Assembly: GCA_007125735.1 (NCBI GenBank)
Contig: SLCP01000129.1
Coordinates: forward strand, 1-18,490
Direction: 5' to 3'
DNA: 18,490 nt
From: Coriobacteriia bacterium
Lineage (GTDB): Bacteria; Actinomycetota; Coriobacteriia; Anaerosomatales; SLCP01
Part shown: in pieces, positions 1 through 8,027 of the stretch
Numbering within the stretch: position 1 is the stretch's first letter
How the letters are laid out: each line of letters starts with the position of its first letter
Notes under the pieces: generated by a model
What the model was told of the DNA's origin: nothing
The model's input: only the letters and a program-made list of their open reading frames with translations
Databases searched by the model: none
Made by a program: the position numbers and the translations under genes

Positions 1-1580
1 CGGAGGCGCAAGCGACGCGCGTCCCGCCGACCGCCCCCGCAGGCGCTCCGCTGTGCGTCGCGCCGGTCGCCTCGGCCAGCGCGCTTGAGTTCCGCGCACG
101 CGTGCGTGCGGTGCGCGAGGCGATCGCGGCCGGCGACGTCTACGTACTCAACCTCACGTACCGGCTTGCCGGCGTGGCTGCGTTCGACGGGAACGAGACG
201 TTCGAGGCGCTGCTGGCGCGAGCTTCCTCGGACATGAACGCCTACCTCGAGACCCGCACGCGTGCGGTGGCGTCGGTCTCGCCCGAGCGCTTCGTGCGCG
301 TGCGCGCCACCGCCGACGGGCGCATCGCCGAGATCTGGCCGATCAAGGGTACGCGCCCGCGCGGCGCCGATCCCGCGACCGACGCCGCGCTCGCTGCGGA
401 GCTCGCCGCGAGTGAGAAGGAGCGCGCCGAGCACGTCATGGTCGTCGACATGGAGCGCAACGACCTGGGCCGGGTGTCGGAGCCAGGGAGCGTGGTCGCC
501 GACCCGCTCCTCGAGGTCGTGCCCACGCCCTACTGCCACCAGATGGTCTCGCGCGTCCACGGCGTGTTGCGTGCGGACGCGACCTTCGCCGAGTTGCTCG
601 AGGCGACGTTTCCGTGCGGCTCGGTCACGGGCGCGCCCAAGCACGCCGCGATACGGATCGCTGCCACGCTCGAGCGGGGGGAGCGCGGCCTCTACACAGG
701 CGCGCTCCTCGTTGCGCGCGTGGGCGAGCTCGACTCGTCGGTGCTCATCCGCACTGCGGTGCTCGCGGGCGGGCGCGTGACGTGGGGTATCGGCGGGGGC
801 ATCACGATCGATTCCGACCCTGCCGAGGAGTACCTCGAGACGCTCCTCAAAGCATCCCCGCTCACCGGCGACGGGAGCCCCGCGGTCGCGCTCCGCGAGA
901 CGTGCCGGGTGGTGGGGGGCGCCGTGCCGCTGCTCGCGTACCATCTCGCGCGTCTCGCCGCCGGTGGCTGCGGACCCTCCCAGCTCGCACGGGTGCGCGC
1001 GCGGGTCGCCGAGCCGCTCGAAGCGGCCGCCACCGAAGCGCCCACCGCCACAGCGCCCACCGCCCGCCGCCGGCTCGCGGTCACCGCGCACCCTGACGGC
1101 TCCGTCGACGCCGAGCTCACCGACCGCCCCTCCTCGCTCGACGTGCCCGGCGGTCCCGTGCTCGTGACCGTACCGGTCGCCGCCGCGCCCCCGCTTCCCG
1201 CAGGCGCCGCCAAGCCCGCCGACCGCACGCTGTGGGACGCGGTGCAGGCCTCTGCCGGCCCGGACGCCCAGGCGGTGCTCGTGGGGCCCGACGGGCGCAT
1301 CGTCGACGGCGCGACCGCGTCGGTATGGGTCCGGCGCGGCGAGTCGCTGCTGACGCCGCCCGCTCCCTTCGCGGTGGCCGGCGTGGCGCGCGAGGTGGTC
1401 TTCGATCTCGCCGAGGAGTGCGGTTACTCGGCCGCCGAGGCGCCGCTGCTCGCCGAGGACCTCTCCTCCGCCGACGAGGTCTTCTTCACGAACGCGTACG
1501 CCGGGGTCGTCGCTGCGCGCGACAGGGAAGGGCTCGCGGCAGAGCGGCTCGCAGCGGCGTTCGAGCAGCGATACGGCTAG
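1..1580 (+). CDS. pabBC: Aminodeoxychorismate synthase component I fused to 4-amino-4-deoxychorismate lyase (PabB-PabC), 5' partial
   Basis: The frame is open from base 3, with no stop before the window edge, so the N-terminal part lies upstream; the visible 525 residues end at TAG 1578-1580. The first half is the chorismate-binding domain: GDVYVLNLT near the start, the KGTRPRG signature (about nt 345-365), the VVDMERNDLGRV block, FPCGSVTGAPK (about nt 610-645) and a GGGITIDSDPAEEY ending. After about residue 290 comes a class IV aminotransferase-like domain: RVVGGAVPLL as the N-terminal strand-loop, an Ala/Pro-rich stretch, KPADRTLWDAV with the likely PLP lysine, DGATASVWV and a conserved end. 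PabB aminates chorismate with ammonia from a PabA glutaminase (not seen here) and PabC releases pyruvate to give p-aminobenzoate for folate. Fused PabBC proteins are known. The lyase half is more diverged than the synthase half, so lyase activity is probable rather than certain. Confidence 0.88.
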   Translation, partial: EAQATRVPPTAPAGAPLCVAPVASASALEFRARVRAVREAIAAGDVYVLNLTYRLAGVAAFDGNETFEALLARASSDMNAYLETRTRAVASVSPERFVRVRATADGRIAEIWPIKGTRPRGADPATDAALAAELAASEKERAEHVMVVDMERNDLGRVSEPGSVVADPLLEVVPTPYCHQMVSRVHGVLRADATFAELLEATFPCGSVTGAPKHAAIRIAATLERGERGLYTGALLVARVGELDSSVLIRTAVLAGGRVTWGIGGGITIDSDPAEEYLETLLKASPLTGDGSPAVALRETCRVVGGAVPLLAYHLARLAAGGCGPSQLARVRARVAEPLEAAATEAPTATAPTARRRLAVTAHPDGSVDAELTDRPSSLDVPGGPVLVTVPVAAAPPLPAGAAKPADRTLWDAVQASAGPDAQAVLVGPDGRIVDGATASVWVRRGESLLTPPAPFAVAGVAREVVFDLAEECGYSAAEAPLLAEDLSSADEVFFTNAYAGVVAARDREGLAAERLAAAFEQRYG

Positions 1581-1589
1581 GCGGCGCGG

Positions 1590-2678
1590 TCAGTCCTCCT
1601 CGGCCAGGCTGGGCATCGTGTGCGCCGGACCGTCCGAGTCGGGCGTCTCCGGCCCCGGGCCGAGGAAGCTCACCGTGCGCTGCGGGAAGGGGATCTCGAT
1701 ACCTTCTGCGTCGTAACGGGCCTTGAGCGCCTTGATGAACTCGTGCTTGAGCACGTACTGGTCGACGTACTCGCGCACGCGCAGGATCACGGAGAACTCG
1801 ATCGCCGAGTCGCCGAAGGTGTGGAAGCGCACGAACGGCTCGAAGTCCGCGATCGGCTCTTGTATGCGGCCCATAACCTCGGTGGCGGTCTCTATGGTGA
1901 CGCGCTCCACGAGGTCGAGGTCGCTCCCGTAGGCCACGCCGAGCTCGACGCGCACCGACATCTCGTGGACCGGCTGGTGGTAGTTGATGATGCGTGCTGC
2001 CGCCAGTGTGGAGTTGGGGACGATGACGAGGTTGTTGGTGAGTTGCCTGATGGCGGTGTAGCGCCAGGTCAGGTCCTCTACGTAGCCCTCCTCGCCGCTG
2101 TCGAGCTGGATGTACTGGCCCACCTCGATCTGGCGCGAGCCGATCAGCTGCAATCCGCTGAAGAGGTTCGAGAGGGTGTCTTGCAGCGCGAGTGCCACGG
2201 CGAGGCCGCCCACGCCGAGTGCGGTGAGCAGCGGCGTGATCGAGATGCCCATCGCGTTCAAGGCGATGAGCACGCCGATGGCGACCACGGCGAGGCGCAC
2301 GATGTTCACGAAGATGGTGCTCTGCGGGACGACCGTGTCCTCTCGCGACGTGTACGCGCGGGTGAGTCCGGAGGCGAGGCGAGCGGCCACGACAGTGACA
2401 GCGGCTATCGCTGCCACGAGCAGCACGAGGTTGCCGATGCGGTCGGCGCGCGGCGAGAGCTCGAGCCACGCGAGTGCACCCCCTGCGCCGGCGAGAACCG
2501 CGAGCACCACGACGATGCCTTCGAGCGACCGTGCGGTGACCTCGCCGCCCACCCAGCCTCGCTTCGCGGAGGTCTTGCGGATGCGCGTGACGACGACCCG
2601 GTCGATGAGGAACCCAACGACCGCCGAGATAGCTACGATCAGTGCAGGTACGGTGAAGCGTGCGAGGATGACGTCCAC
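1590..2678 (-). CDS. MscS-family small-conductance mechanosensitive channel
   Basis: This 362-residue inner-membrane protein starts at GTG 2678-2676, preceded by GAGAAGGG about 8 nt upstream. Hydrophobic segments lie at about 7-28, 52-72, 81-103 and 122-143. The family-defining pore helix follows: GVGGLAVALALQDTLSN at 155-171, with the Gly/Ala packing pattern of MscS TM3. The soluble vestibule follows, with VGQYIQL, the loop VEDLTWRYTAIR and VPNSTL at about 186-224. The C-terminal alpha/beta domain ends with IPFPQRTV (329-336). The family gates in response to membrane tension and releases solutes on hypo-osmotic shock. The gene begins 27 nt after the stop of the trehalose synthase/phosphatase gene on the same strand, so the two are likely cotranscribed. 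Its 3' end is only 9 nt from the convergent pabBC stop, leaving no room for a separate terminator. A short acidic tail of about 25 residues follows the conserved domain. Confidence 0.93.
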   Translation of the reverse strand: MDVILARFTVPALIVAISAVVGFLIDRVVVTRIRKTSAKRGWVGGEVTARSLEGIVVVLAVLAGAGGALAWLELSPRADRIGNLVLLVAAIAAVTVVAARLASGLTRAYTSREDTVVPQSTIFVNIVRLAVVAIGVLIALNAMGISITPLLTALGVGGLAVALALQDTLSNLFSGLQLIGSRQIEVGQYIQLDSGEEGYVEDLTWRYTAIRQLTNNLVIVPNSTLAAARIINYHQPVHEMSVRVELGVAYGSDLDLVERVTIETATEVMGRIQEPIADFEPFVRFHTFGDSAIEFSVILRVREYVDQYVLKHEFIKALKARYDAEGIEIPFPQRTVSFLGPGPETPDSDGPAHTMPSLAEED

Positions 2679-2705
2679 TCCGGTCCCTTCTCTCGTAGCA
2701 TGCCG

Positions 2706-4889
2706 TCACTCGGCGAGCATCGACTCCAGGAGTGAGATGACGTCGCCGGTCGAGTGCACCGAGTACGCCGCGCGCGTCGGGCCGAGCCCGACCTTCACCG
2801 TCCACGCGCCCTCCGGTGCCACCTCGAAGACGTCCTCATCGGTGTGGTCGTCGCCCACGGCGAAGACGAACCCGCCGTCCTCGCGGCACATCCAGCGGTG
2901 CGCCGCGCGACCCTTGTCGACGCCGGTGCTCTTGATCTCGAGTGCGCGGGTGCCCTCGGTCCCCGCGATGTCGAAGTCGGTGACGATGCTGACGAGGGCC
3001 TCCTTGAGCTCGCGGACGCGGCGCTCGGCAAGTCGCCGGTCGACGTTGCCGTGGTTCCAGGCGAGCGAGTACTCTCTTTCCTCGACGAACGCCCCCGGGG
3101 TGCGGTCCGCGTAGACCTCGAGTATCGGCCGCAGACGCTGCTTCCACTCCGCGTGCATCGGCTCGACCGTGACCCACTCTCCGCTCGCACCTTTGAGCCA
3201 CACGCCGTGCTCGGCGACGAGTCCCACGGGCAGCTCGCCGAACCACTCCTCGAGCGTCGTCCGCTTGCGACCGCTCACGATCACGACCTCGGTCTCCTCG
3301 GCCGTCGCGAGTTTTTCGAGCAGGTCGATCATCTCGGCGCTCGGACGGGCCTTCTCCCGGTCGCGCGTGTGCTTGGAGAGCGTGCCGTCGTAGTCGAGCA
3401 CGAGGAGGCGATGAGGGGCAGACCGGTATGCTGCGAGCATTCGCTTGCGCGAGGCGGCGTCGAGCACGCGAGCCTCGAGCTCGGCCTGCATCGCCTTGAT
3501 CTCTTCGAGCCTGCCGAGGAAGTCCTCGGCCCACCGCTGCACGGTGTAGCGCGAGAGGCGGTCGTTCATCGCATCGATGCGTTCGCGCTGTTCGTCCTCG
3601 GGCATGGTGAGCGCGGTGTCGAGCGCGTCGACCATCGCGTCGCTATCGAAGGGATTGACCTGCACGGCGTCGACGAGCTCGCGCGCCGCACCCGCCATCT
3701 CGGAGAGCACGAGCACGCCTTCGCGCCCGGCGTGGGCGGCGACGTACTCCTTGGCGATGAGGTTCATGCCATCGCGAAGCGGGGTGACGAGCGCGACGTC
3801 GGACACGGCGTACATCCCCATGAGCGTGTTGAAGGGCAGGCTGCGGTAGAGGTAGCGGATCGGCGTCCAGTCGAGGGTCGAGTAAGCGCCGTTGATGCGG
3901 CCCACCAACTCGTCGACCTCGCGTTTGAGCTGCTTGTAGTGCTCAACGCGCGTGCGCGAGGGTACGGCTACCGCGATCAGCGTGACCTTGTCGCGCCACT
4001 CGGGATGGCGCTCGAGGAACGCCTCGAAGGCGCGCAGCCGGTCGGGGATGCCCTTCGAGTAGTCGAGCCGGTCGATCGAGAGCACGATCTTGCGGCCGCG
4101 CGTGCGCTCGCGGACCCGTGCAGCCTCGCGCTTGGCACCCGGCGTCGAGATCCCCTCGGCGTACTTCGCGAAGTCGATGCCCATCGGGAACGCGTCGGCG
4201 AGCACCTGACGCCCGTCGACCGCGATGCGCCCGTACTGGTCGTCGGTTCCGAGCAGCCGGCGTGCCGTGCCGAGGAAGTAGCGGACGTAGTCGTACGTGT
4301 GGAAGCCGACGAGGTCGGCGCCGAGGAGGCCCTCGAGCACGTCGCGTCGCCACGGCAGCATCCTGAAGACCTCGTGCGTGGGAAAGGGGATGTGGAGGAA
4401 GAAGCCGATGGCGGCGTCAGGCAACTCCTCACGGAGCATGGCAGGCAGCAGCATGAGCTGGTAGTCCTGCACCCAGATGATGTCGTCGGGCCGCGCGATC
4501 TCGAGCACGGCGTCACGGAACTTGCGGTTGGCGCGCTCGTAGGCGGCCCACTGCTTGGGGTCGAACTCGGCGTACTGCGTGAAGTGGTGGAAGAGCGGCC
4601 AGAGCGTCTTGTTCGAGAAGCCGTGGTAGAAGTCGCGTACGTCGTCTGCGGTCAGGAAGACCGGATGGCACTGGTGGCGCTCGCGCAACTCGGCGGTGAT
4701 GTGCTCGCGCTCCTCGGCATCGAGGCGACCCGGCACGTCGGCCCACCCGATCCAGACGCTCTCGTGCGTGTCGTGGTACGAGCCGAGCCCCGTGGCCACG
4801 CCGCCCACGCTGCCCTTGAACGACAGCTCGCCTTTACGGCGCTCGACGGACACGGGCAGGCGGTTCGAGACGATCAACAATCTACTCAT
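2706..4889 (-). CDS. otsAB: Bifunctional trehalose-6-phosphate synthase / trehalose-6-phosphate phosphatase
   Basis: This 727-residue cytosolic fusion makes trehalose-6-P from UDP-(or GDP-)glucose and glucose-6-P, then dephosphorylates it to trehalose, a compatible solute. Residues 1 to about 465 are a GT20 synthase: SNRLP at 8-12, GSVGGVATGL at 26-35, WVQDYQLMLLP at 139-149, HIPFPT at 166-171, SIDRLDYSKG at 271-280 (Arg and Lys of the donor-phosphate site) and PLRDGMNLIAKEY at 370-382. Residues from about 490 are a HAD phosphatase: DYDGTL 499-504 (nucleophile and acid/base Asp), SGR 539-541, VDKG 657-660 and GDDHTDEDVF 679-688. All catalytic motifs are present in both halves. The start is ATG 4889, chosen over an in-frame start at 4952 because AGAGGGG lies 4 nt upstream and the protein then begins MSRLLIVSNRLP as in the family. 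MscS follows immediately downstream. Confidence 0.96.
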   Translation of the reverse strand: MSRLLIVSNRLPVSVERRKGELSFKGSVGGVATGLGSYHDTHESVWIGWADVPGRLDAEEREHITAELRERHQCHPVFLTADDVRDFYHGFSNKTLWPLFHHFTQYAEFDPKQWAAYERANRKFRDAVLEIARPDDIIWVQDYQLMLLPAMLREELPDAAIGFFLHIPFPTHEVFRMLPWRRDVLEGLLGADLVGFHTYDYVRYFLGTARRLLGTDDQYGRIAVDGRQVLADAFPMGIDFAKYAEGISTPGAKREAARVRERTRGRKIVLSIDRLDYSKGIPDRLRAFEAFLERHPEWRDKVTLIAVAVPSRTRVEHYKQLKREVDELVGRINGAYSTLDWTPIRYLYRSLPFNTLMGMYAVSDVALVTPLRDGMNLIAKEYVAAHAGREGVLVLSEMAGAARELVDAVQVNPFDSDAMVDALDTALTMPEDEQRERIDAMNDRLSRYTVQRWAEDFLGRLEEIKAMQAELEARVLDAASRKRMLAAYRSAPHRLLVLDYDGTLSKHTRDREKARPSAEMIDLLEKLATAEETEVVIVSGRKRTTLEEWFGELPVGLVAEHGVWLKGASGEWVTVEPMHAEWKQRLRPILEVYADRTPGAFVEEREYSLAWNHGNVDRRLAERRVRELKEALVSIVTDFDIAGTEGTRALEIKSTGVDKGRAAHRWMCREDGGFVFAVGDDHTDEDVFEVAPEGAWTVKVGLGPTRAAYSVHSTGDVISLLESMLAE

Positions 4890-5085
4890 GGCACCCCTCT
4901 GTATCGCTGCGTAGGACACGCCCCCGCCGGCGCGGCCGATCACCCTCGGCACGGCGAGGAACGGACTTCGACACTGTTACCTTTCCCGAAACGCGCCAAC
5001 GGGCCCACGGTGGCTGGCCGAGGAGCCCGTGAGGAAGGTCGCCGCCGCTCGCCTGCCGGGGCCGTCCCGCAGCGCGACGTGCGGT

Positions 5086-5114
5086 TTGACCGAGGGCAGG
5101 ACGCACGCTACACT
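5086..5114 (+). promoter_or_regulatory. Sigma70-type promoter of the tRNA-Lys/tRNA-Glu operon
   Basis: TTGACC (5086-5091) and TACACT (5109-5114) are separated by exactly 17 nt. The predicted transcription start at about 5121 lies about 36 nt before the mature tRNA-Lys 5' end. This is the best promoter match in the window. The rest of the divergent interval 4890-5156 shows no ORF worth calling and no convincing promoter for otsAB. Confidence 0.72.
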
Positions 5115-5156
5115 TCCCTTTGCCTTGCGCTCAATCCGGGCTTCGGGCGCCCGCGA

Positions 5157-5232
5157 GGGCCGTTAGCTCAGTTGGTAGAGCAGGGGACTTTTAATCCCAA
5201 GGTCGCAGGTTCGAGACCTGCACGGCCCACCA
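5157..5232 (+). tRNA. tRNA-Lys (anticodon UUU)
   Basis: A full 76-nt cloverleaf with encoded CCA. The acceptor stem GGGCCGT (5157-5163) pairs with ACGGCCC (5222-5228). The D stem is GCTC/GAGC and the anticodon loop CTTTTAA (5188-5194) carries TTT at 5190-5192. The T arm is GCAGG-TTCGAGA-CCTGC (5205-5221). The outermost anticodon-stem pair is G-A, with the other four pairs intact. It is the first gene of a two-tRNA transcript, 11 nt before tRNA-Glu. Confidence 0.96.
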
Positions 5233-5243
5233 CAACCACATAT

Positions 5244-5319
5244 GCCCCCATCGTCTAGCGGCCAAGGACTCCGCCCTTTCAAGGCGGCAACAGGGATTCG
5301 AATTCCCTTGGGGGCACCA
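5244..5319 (+). tRNA. tRNA-Glu (anticodon UUC)
   Basis: A full 76-nt cloverleaf with encoded CCA. The acceptor GCCCCCA (5244-5250) pairs with TGGGGGC (5309-5315). The anticodon stem is CCGCC/GGCGG and the loop CTTTCAA (5276-5282) carries TTC at 5278-5280. The T arm is AGGGA-TTCGAAT-TCCCT. It is cotranscribed with tRNA-Lys and followed by a strong hairpin at 5331. Its first 25 nt are identical to the second tRNA-Glu at 12647. Confidence 0.96.
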
Positions 5320-5330
5320 GACTTCTTGCA

Positions 5331-5370
5331 GGTGAGCCGTCCATTCCGGTGGGCGGCTCGCCTCGTTTGT
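5331..5370 (+). terminator. Rho-independent-type terminator after tRNA-Glu
   Basis: GGTGAGCCGTCC (5331-5342) pairs over all 12 positions, with two G-T wobbles, with GGGCGGCTCGCC (5351-5362). The loop ATTCCGGT has 8 nt. A modest T-rich tail (TCGTTTGT) follows. It lies 11 nt after the CCA end of tRNA-Glu, as expected for the end of the tRNA operon. Confidence 0.78.
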
Positions 5371-5449
5371 CGCCAGATGGTCACCAGATGACTGCGAGCG
5401 CGGTCTCGGCAACGGTTCTGATCGCGCCGTCCTCCGAGGTAGAAGGCCC

Positions 5450-5478
5450 TTGGACAGAGGAATATACTGTATGCAGAT
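5450..5478 (+). promoter_or_regulatory. Possible promoter for the first propeller-CWB2 gene
   Basis: A locally AT-richer stretch holds TTGGAC (5450-5455) and a TATACT hexamer (5463-5468). The two are too close together to form one promoter. TATACT lacks a good -35 box 17 nt upstream, and TTGGAC lacks a clear -10 at 17 nt. Some promoter is expected here because the tRNA terminator separates this gene from the upstream operon, but the exact elements are uncertain. Confidence 0.3.
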
Positions 5479-5523
5479 AGGGCGCCACACGGTTGGTCGG
5501 AGCCCGTGACTTGGGGAGGGTGT

Positions 5524-7935
5524 ATGCGGATGAGTGGGGCATCGATGCACGGGTCTGACCGATCTGCCGGAGGTGCGCTGAGAGTGGTTCTCTCGGCGCT
5601 TCTTCTCGTCTCCTTCATGGTGGTGCAATCTCCTTCGGGTGCCGAGGGGGAACCTCCGCCTGCGCTCTCACCGGAGCTCGCGAGCGTGAGCACCTCGTTC
5701 GAGCCGGGTGATGGAGACTCTCAGCCTCCGGTCGCGATGTCGGCCGACGGCCGCTGGGTCGCGTTCACCTCGCAGGCGACCAACCTGACCGGTGACGGAG
5801 GATTCAACGCGGTCGAGGTATACCGTCGCGACTTCCAGACGGGCTTGACCGAGCGTGTGAGCCTCGCGCACGACGCAGGAGCCGCCGACGGCCCGAGCTC
5901 CTGGCCCTCGATCTCAGCCGATGGTCGTATGGTCGCTTTCAGTTCCTGGGCAAGCGACCTCGTCGACCACGCAGACGACAACGATCGAGCTGACATCTTC
6001 GTTCGCGATATGGACACGGGCACCACGATCATGCTCGGCAAGTCGGGCCAGGGAGGCATCCAGGGCGACGCCAATGCGGCGAGGCCCTCGATCTCGGCCG
6101 ACGGAAACTGGGTCGTGTTCCAGTCGAGTGCCACGAACCTCGATCCACGGGTCGATCCCGGCGTCACACACATCTACATCGGCGAGGTGGGGCAGCACGA
6201 TTTCGAACTCGTCAGCGTCAGCACGGCTGGCGTCGTGGGCAACGACAGCAGCGAGGGCGCGACCGTCTCGGGAGACGGCCGCTACGTCGCGTTCGCAACG
6301 TACGCGACCAATCTGGGCGGCAACGTCAGTTCAGGCATGCTCGAACCGGTGAGGAACATCTATATCAGGGATCGGGAGCTCGAAACCACTACCCTGGTGA
6401 CGCAGGGCTTCTCGGGCGCCGGTGATCTCTGGCAGACCGCGCCCGCGAACGGGGACAGTGGTAGCCCGCAGGTCTCCGCGCAGGGCACCTACATCGTCTT
6501 CGACTCGGCGGCATCCAATCTGCTCCAAGCGCCGGACACCAACGGCACGTCCGACATCTTCCTCTACGAGATCGGTGCGAGCATGGGCCAGGGCACCTCC
6601 CGCATCAGCGACAGTGCCGACGGGACCCAGGCCGATGAGGACTGCATGCGGCCCGCCATCTCGGGCAACGACCGGTACATCGTGTTCGACTCGGCCACGC
6701 AGGTACTGGCCGAGGGAAAGACCACCAGCCATCTCGACGTACTCGTCTACGACCGCACGGCCGAGGAGTTCAAGCGGGTCAGTCACCGTAGCGACGGCGT
6801 GGAAGGTGACGGGCCGAGCCAAGCGGCCGCGATCACGAACGACGGACGGTTCGTCGCCTTCGTTTCGGGGGCGACCAACCTGCACCCCGGAGGGACGTCG
6901 CACGAACACGTATACGGCGCCGACCGGATGGTGCTCGAGGGCCCGGACGAGTGGACCGATCCGCCGTTGCCACCCGTCATCCCGGTCGCGGGTGCGAATC
7001 GTTTCGCGACCGCGATAGACGCATCCAACCTCGCCTATCCTGAGGGGCTCGACCCTGAAGGGGCGCTGACCGTCGTGATCGCCACCGGCATGAACTGGCC
7101 CGACGCCCTCGGCGGCACGGCCCTCGCCGGCGCTGTCGACGGCCCGATCCTGCTCGTGGGCACCAACACCATGCCCGCCGGCGTGCTCGCAGAGATCGAG
7201 CGCCTCGGCGCCGAGAAGGCGATCATCTTGGGCGGCACTTCCGCTGTCGGCCCTGCGGTGCAGGCTGCGCTCGAGACCGCACTCGAGGGCGCCGCCAACG
7301 TCGACCGCATCGCCGGCACCGACCGCTACGAGACTGCGAACCAGATCGCGCTCAGAGTGATCAGCATCCTCGATGACAGCTACTACGGCACCGCGTTCGT
7401 GGCGACCGGGGGCAACTTCCCCGATGCGCTCGCCGCAGCCCCGCTCGCCGCGGCACACAAGGTTCCGCTCTACCTTGCGAACCCCGCCACCGGCTTGTCT
7501 GCATCCACCGTGGCCGCGATGGCCGATGTCGAGGATGCGCTCATCTTGGGCGGTACCGGCGTCGTCTCGGCCGCCGTCGAGACCCAGCTCGGCGACCTGC
7601 TCGACGGAGACGTCGAGCGGCTGTGGGGCCCCGATCGCTTTGGGACCGCAGTCGCCGTCGCCGAATTCGCGGTCGAAGAGGGAGGACACGACTGGGACCG
7701 CGTCGGTATCACCACCGGCATGGACTTCCCCGATGCCCTGGCCGGAGGTGTCGTGCAAGGCAAGGCGGGCAGCGTCATGCTGCTTACGACGCCGACCGTC
7801 CTCAACGCTCAGACGCAGGCAGCTCTTGCCGCTAACGCCGATGAGATCGACACGGTGACGTTCTTCGGCGGACCGAACGCGGTGAGCGACGCGGTCCGGA
7901 CCGCAGCGCTCGCTGCGGCGGGTGTGGTGCCGTAG
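5524..7935 (+). CDS. Secreted seven-unit PD40/TolB-like beta-propeller with three C-terminal CWB2 cell-wall-binding repeats (paralogue A)
   Basis: This is a predicted surface protein of 803 residues. It begins with a signal peptide (Arg20, hydrophobic 21-34, likely cleavage after Ala40). Residues about 58-475 hold seven diverged units of the pattern S-x-D-G-R-x-V-A-F-x-S-x-A-T-N-L followed by an (I/V)-(F/Y)-(V/I)-R-D strand and a (R/L)-V-S strand. Seven units match a closed seven-bladed propeller. A Pro-rich joint leads to three CWB2 repeats at about 487-590, 592-695 and 696-803. These have the hallmarks AGxxRxxTA, (N/D)-x-PDALA/G and ILGGTxxV. CWB2 domains attach proteins non-covalently to anionic wall polymers in Gram-positives. 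ATG 5524 was chosen for the GGGGAGGG just upstream; ATG 5530 and GTG 5506 are alternatives. No LPXTG signal or catalytic motif is seen. The ligand or enzymatic role is unknown. Confidence 0.87.
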   Translation: MRMSGASMHGSDRSAGGALRVVLSALLLVSFMVVQSPSGAEGEPPPALSPELASVSTSFEPGDGDSQPPVAMSADGRWVAFTSQATNLTGDGGFNAVEVYRRDFQTGLTERVSLAHDAGAADGPSSWPSISADGRMVAFSSWASDLVDHADDNDRADIFVRDMDTGTTIMLGKSGQGGIQGDANAARPSISADGNWVVFQSSATNLDPRVDPGVTHIYIGEVGQHDFELVSVSTAGVVGNDSSEGATVSGDGRYVAFATYATNLGGNVSSGMLEPVRNIYIRDRELETTTLVTQGFSGAGDLWQTAPANGDSGSPQVSAQGTYIVFDSAASNLLQAPDTNGTSDIFLYEIGASMGQGTSRISDSADGTQADEDCMRPAISGNDRYIVFDSATQVLAEGKTTSHLDVLVYDRTAEEFKRVSHRSDGVEGDGPSQAAAITNDGRFVAFVSGATNLHPGGTSHEHVYGADRMVLEGPDEWTDPPLPPVIPVAGANRFATAIDASNLAYPEGLDPEGALTVVIATGMNWPDALGGTALAGAVDGPILLVGTNTMPAGVLAEIERLGAEKAIILGGTSAVGPAVQAALETALEGAANVDRIAGTDRYETANQIALRVISILDDSYYGTAFVATGGNFPDALAAAPLAAAHKVPLYLANPATGLSASTVAAMADVEDALILGGTGVVSAAVETQLGDLLDGDVERLWGPDRFGTAVAVAEFAVEEGGHDWDRVGITTGMDFPDALAGGVVQGKAGSVMLLTTPTVLNAQTQAALAANADEIDTVTFFGGPNAVSDAVRTAALAAAGVVP
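6967..7935 (+). repeat. CWB2-encoding direct DNA repeat, copy A
   Basis: This 3' part of the gene aligns nearly colinearly with 9435-10406. The offset is 2468 bases at the start and 2471 at the end, a 3-base length difference. Bases 7153-7238 are identical over 86 nt to 9621-9706, silent positions included. The last about 55 nt before the stop differ at one or two positions. The propeller halves of the two genes are far less alike. Confidence 0.9.
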
Positions 7936-8027
7936 GCGCGACGCGAGCAGGGACGAAGATCCGCAGTGCGAGCGGGTGGCCGATCGGTCAGCCCGCAGCT
8001 GAACGATACGAGGAAAGGGGTCGGGCA

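Noticed and set aside
2754..5258. An 834-codon open frame on the plus strand across the trehalose gene
   Set aside because: It is antisense to otsAB, in the frame where GC-rich third positions suppress stops. It has no family motif and runs on through the tRNA-Lys gene.
5376..5392. Short repeated CAGATG-type motifs after the tRNA terminator considered as an operator
   Set aside because: The copies are only about 6 nt, not symmetric and not tied to a recognisable promoter. Chance is sufficient.
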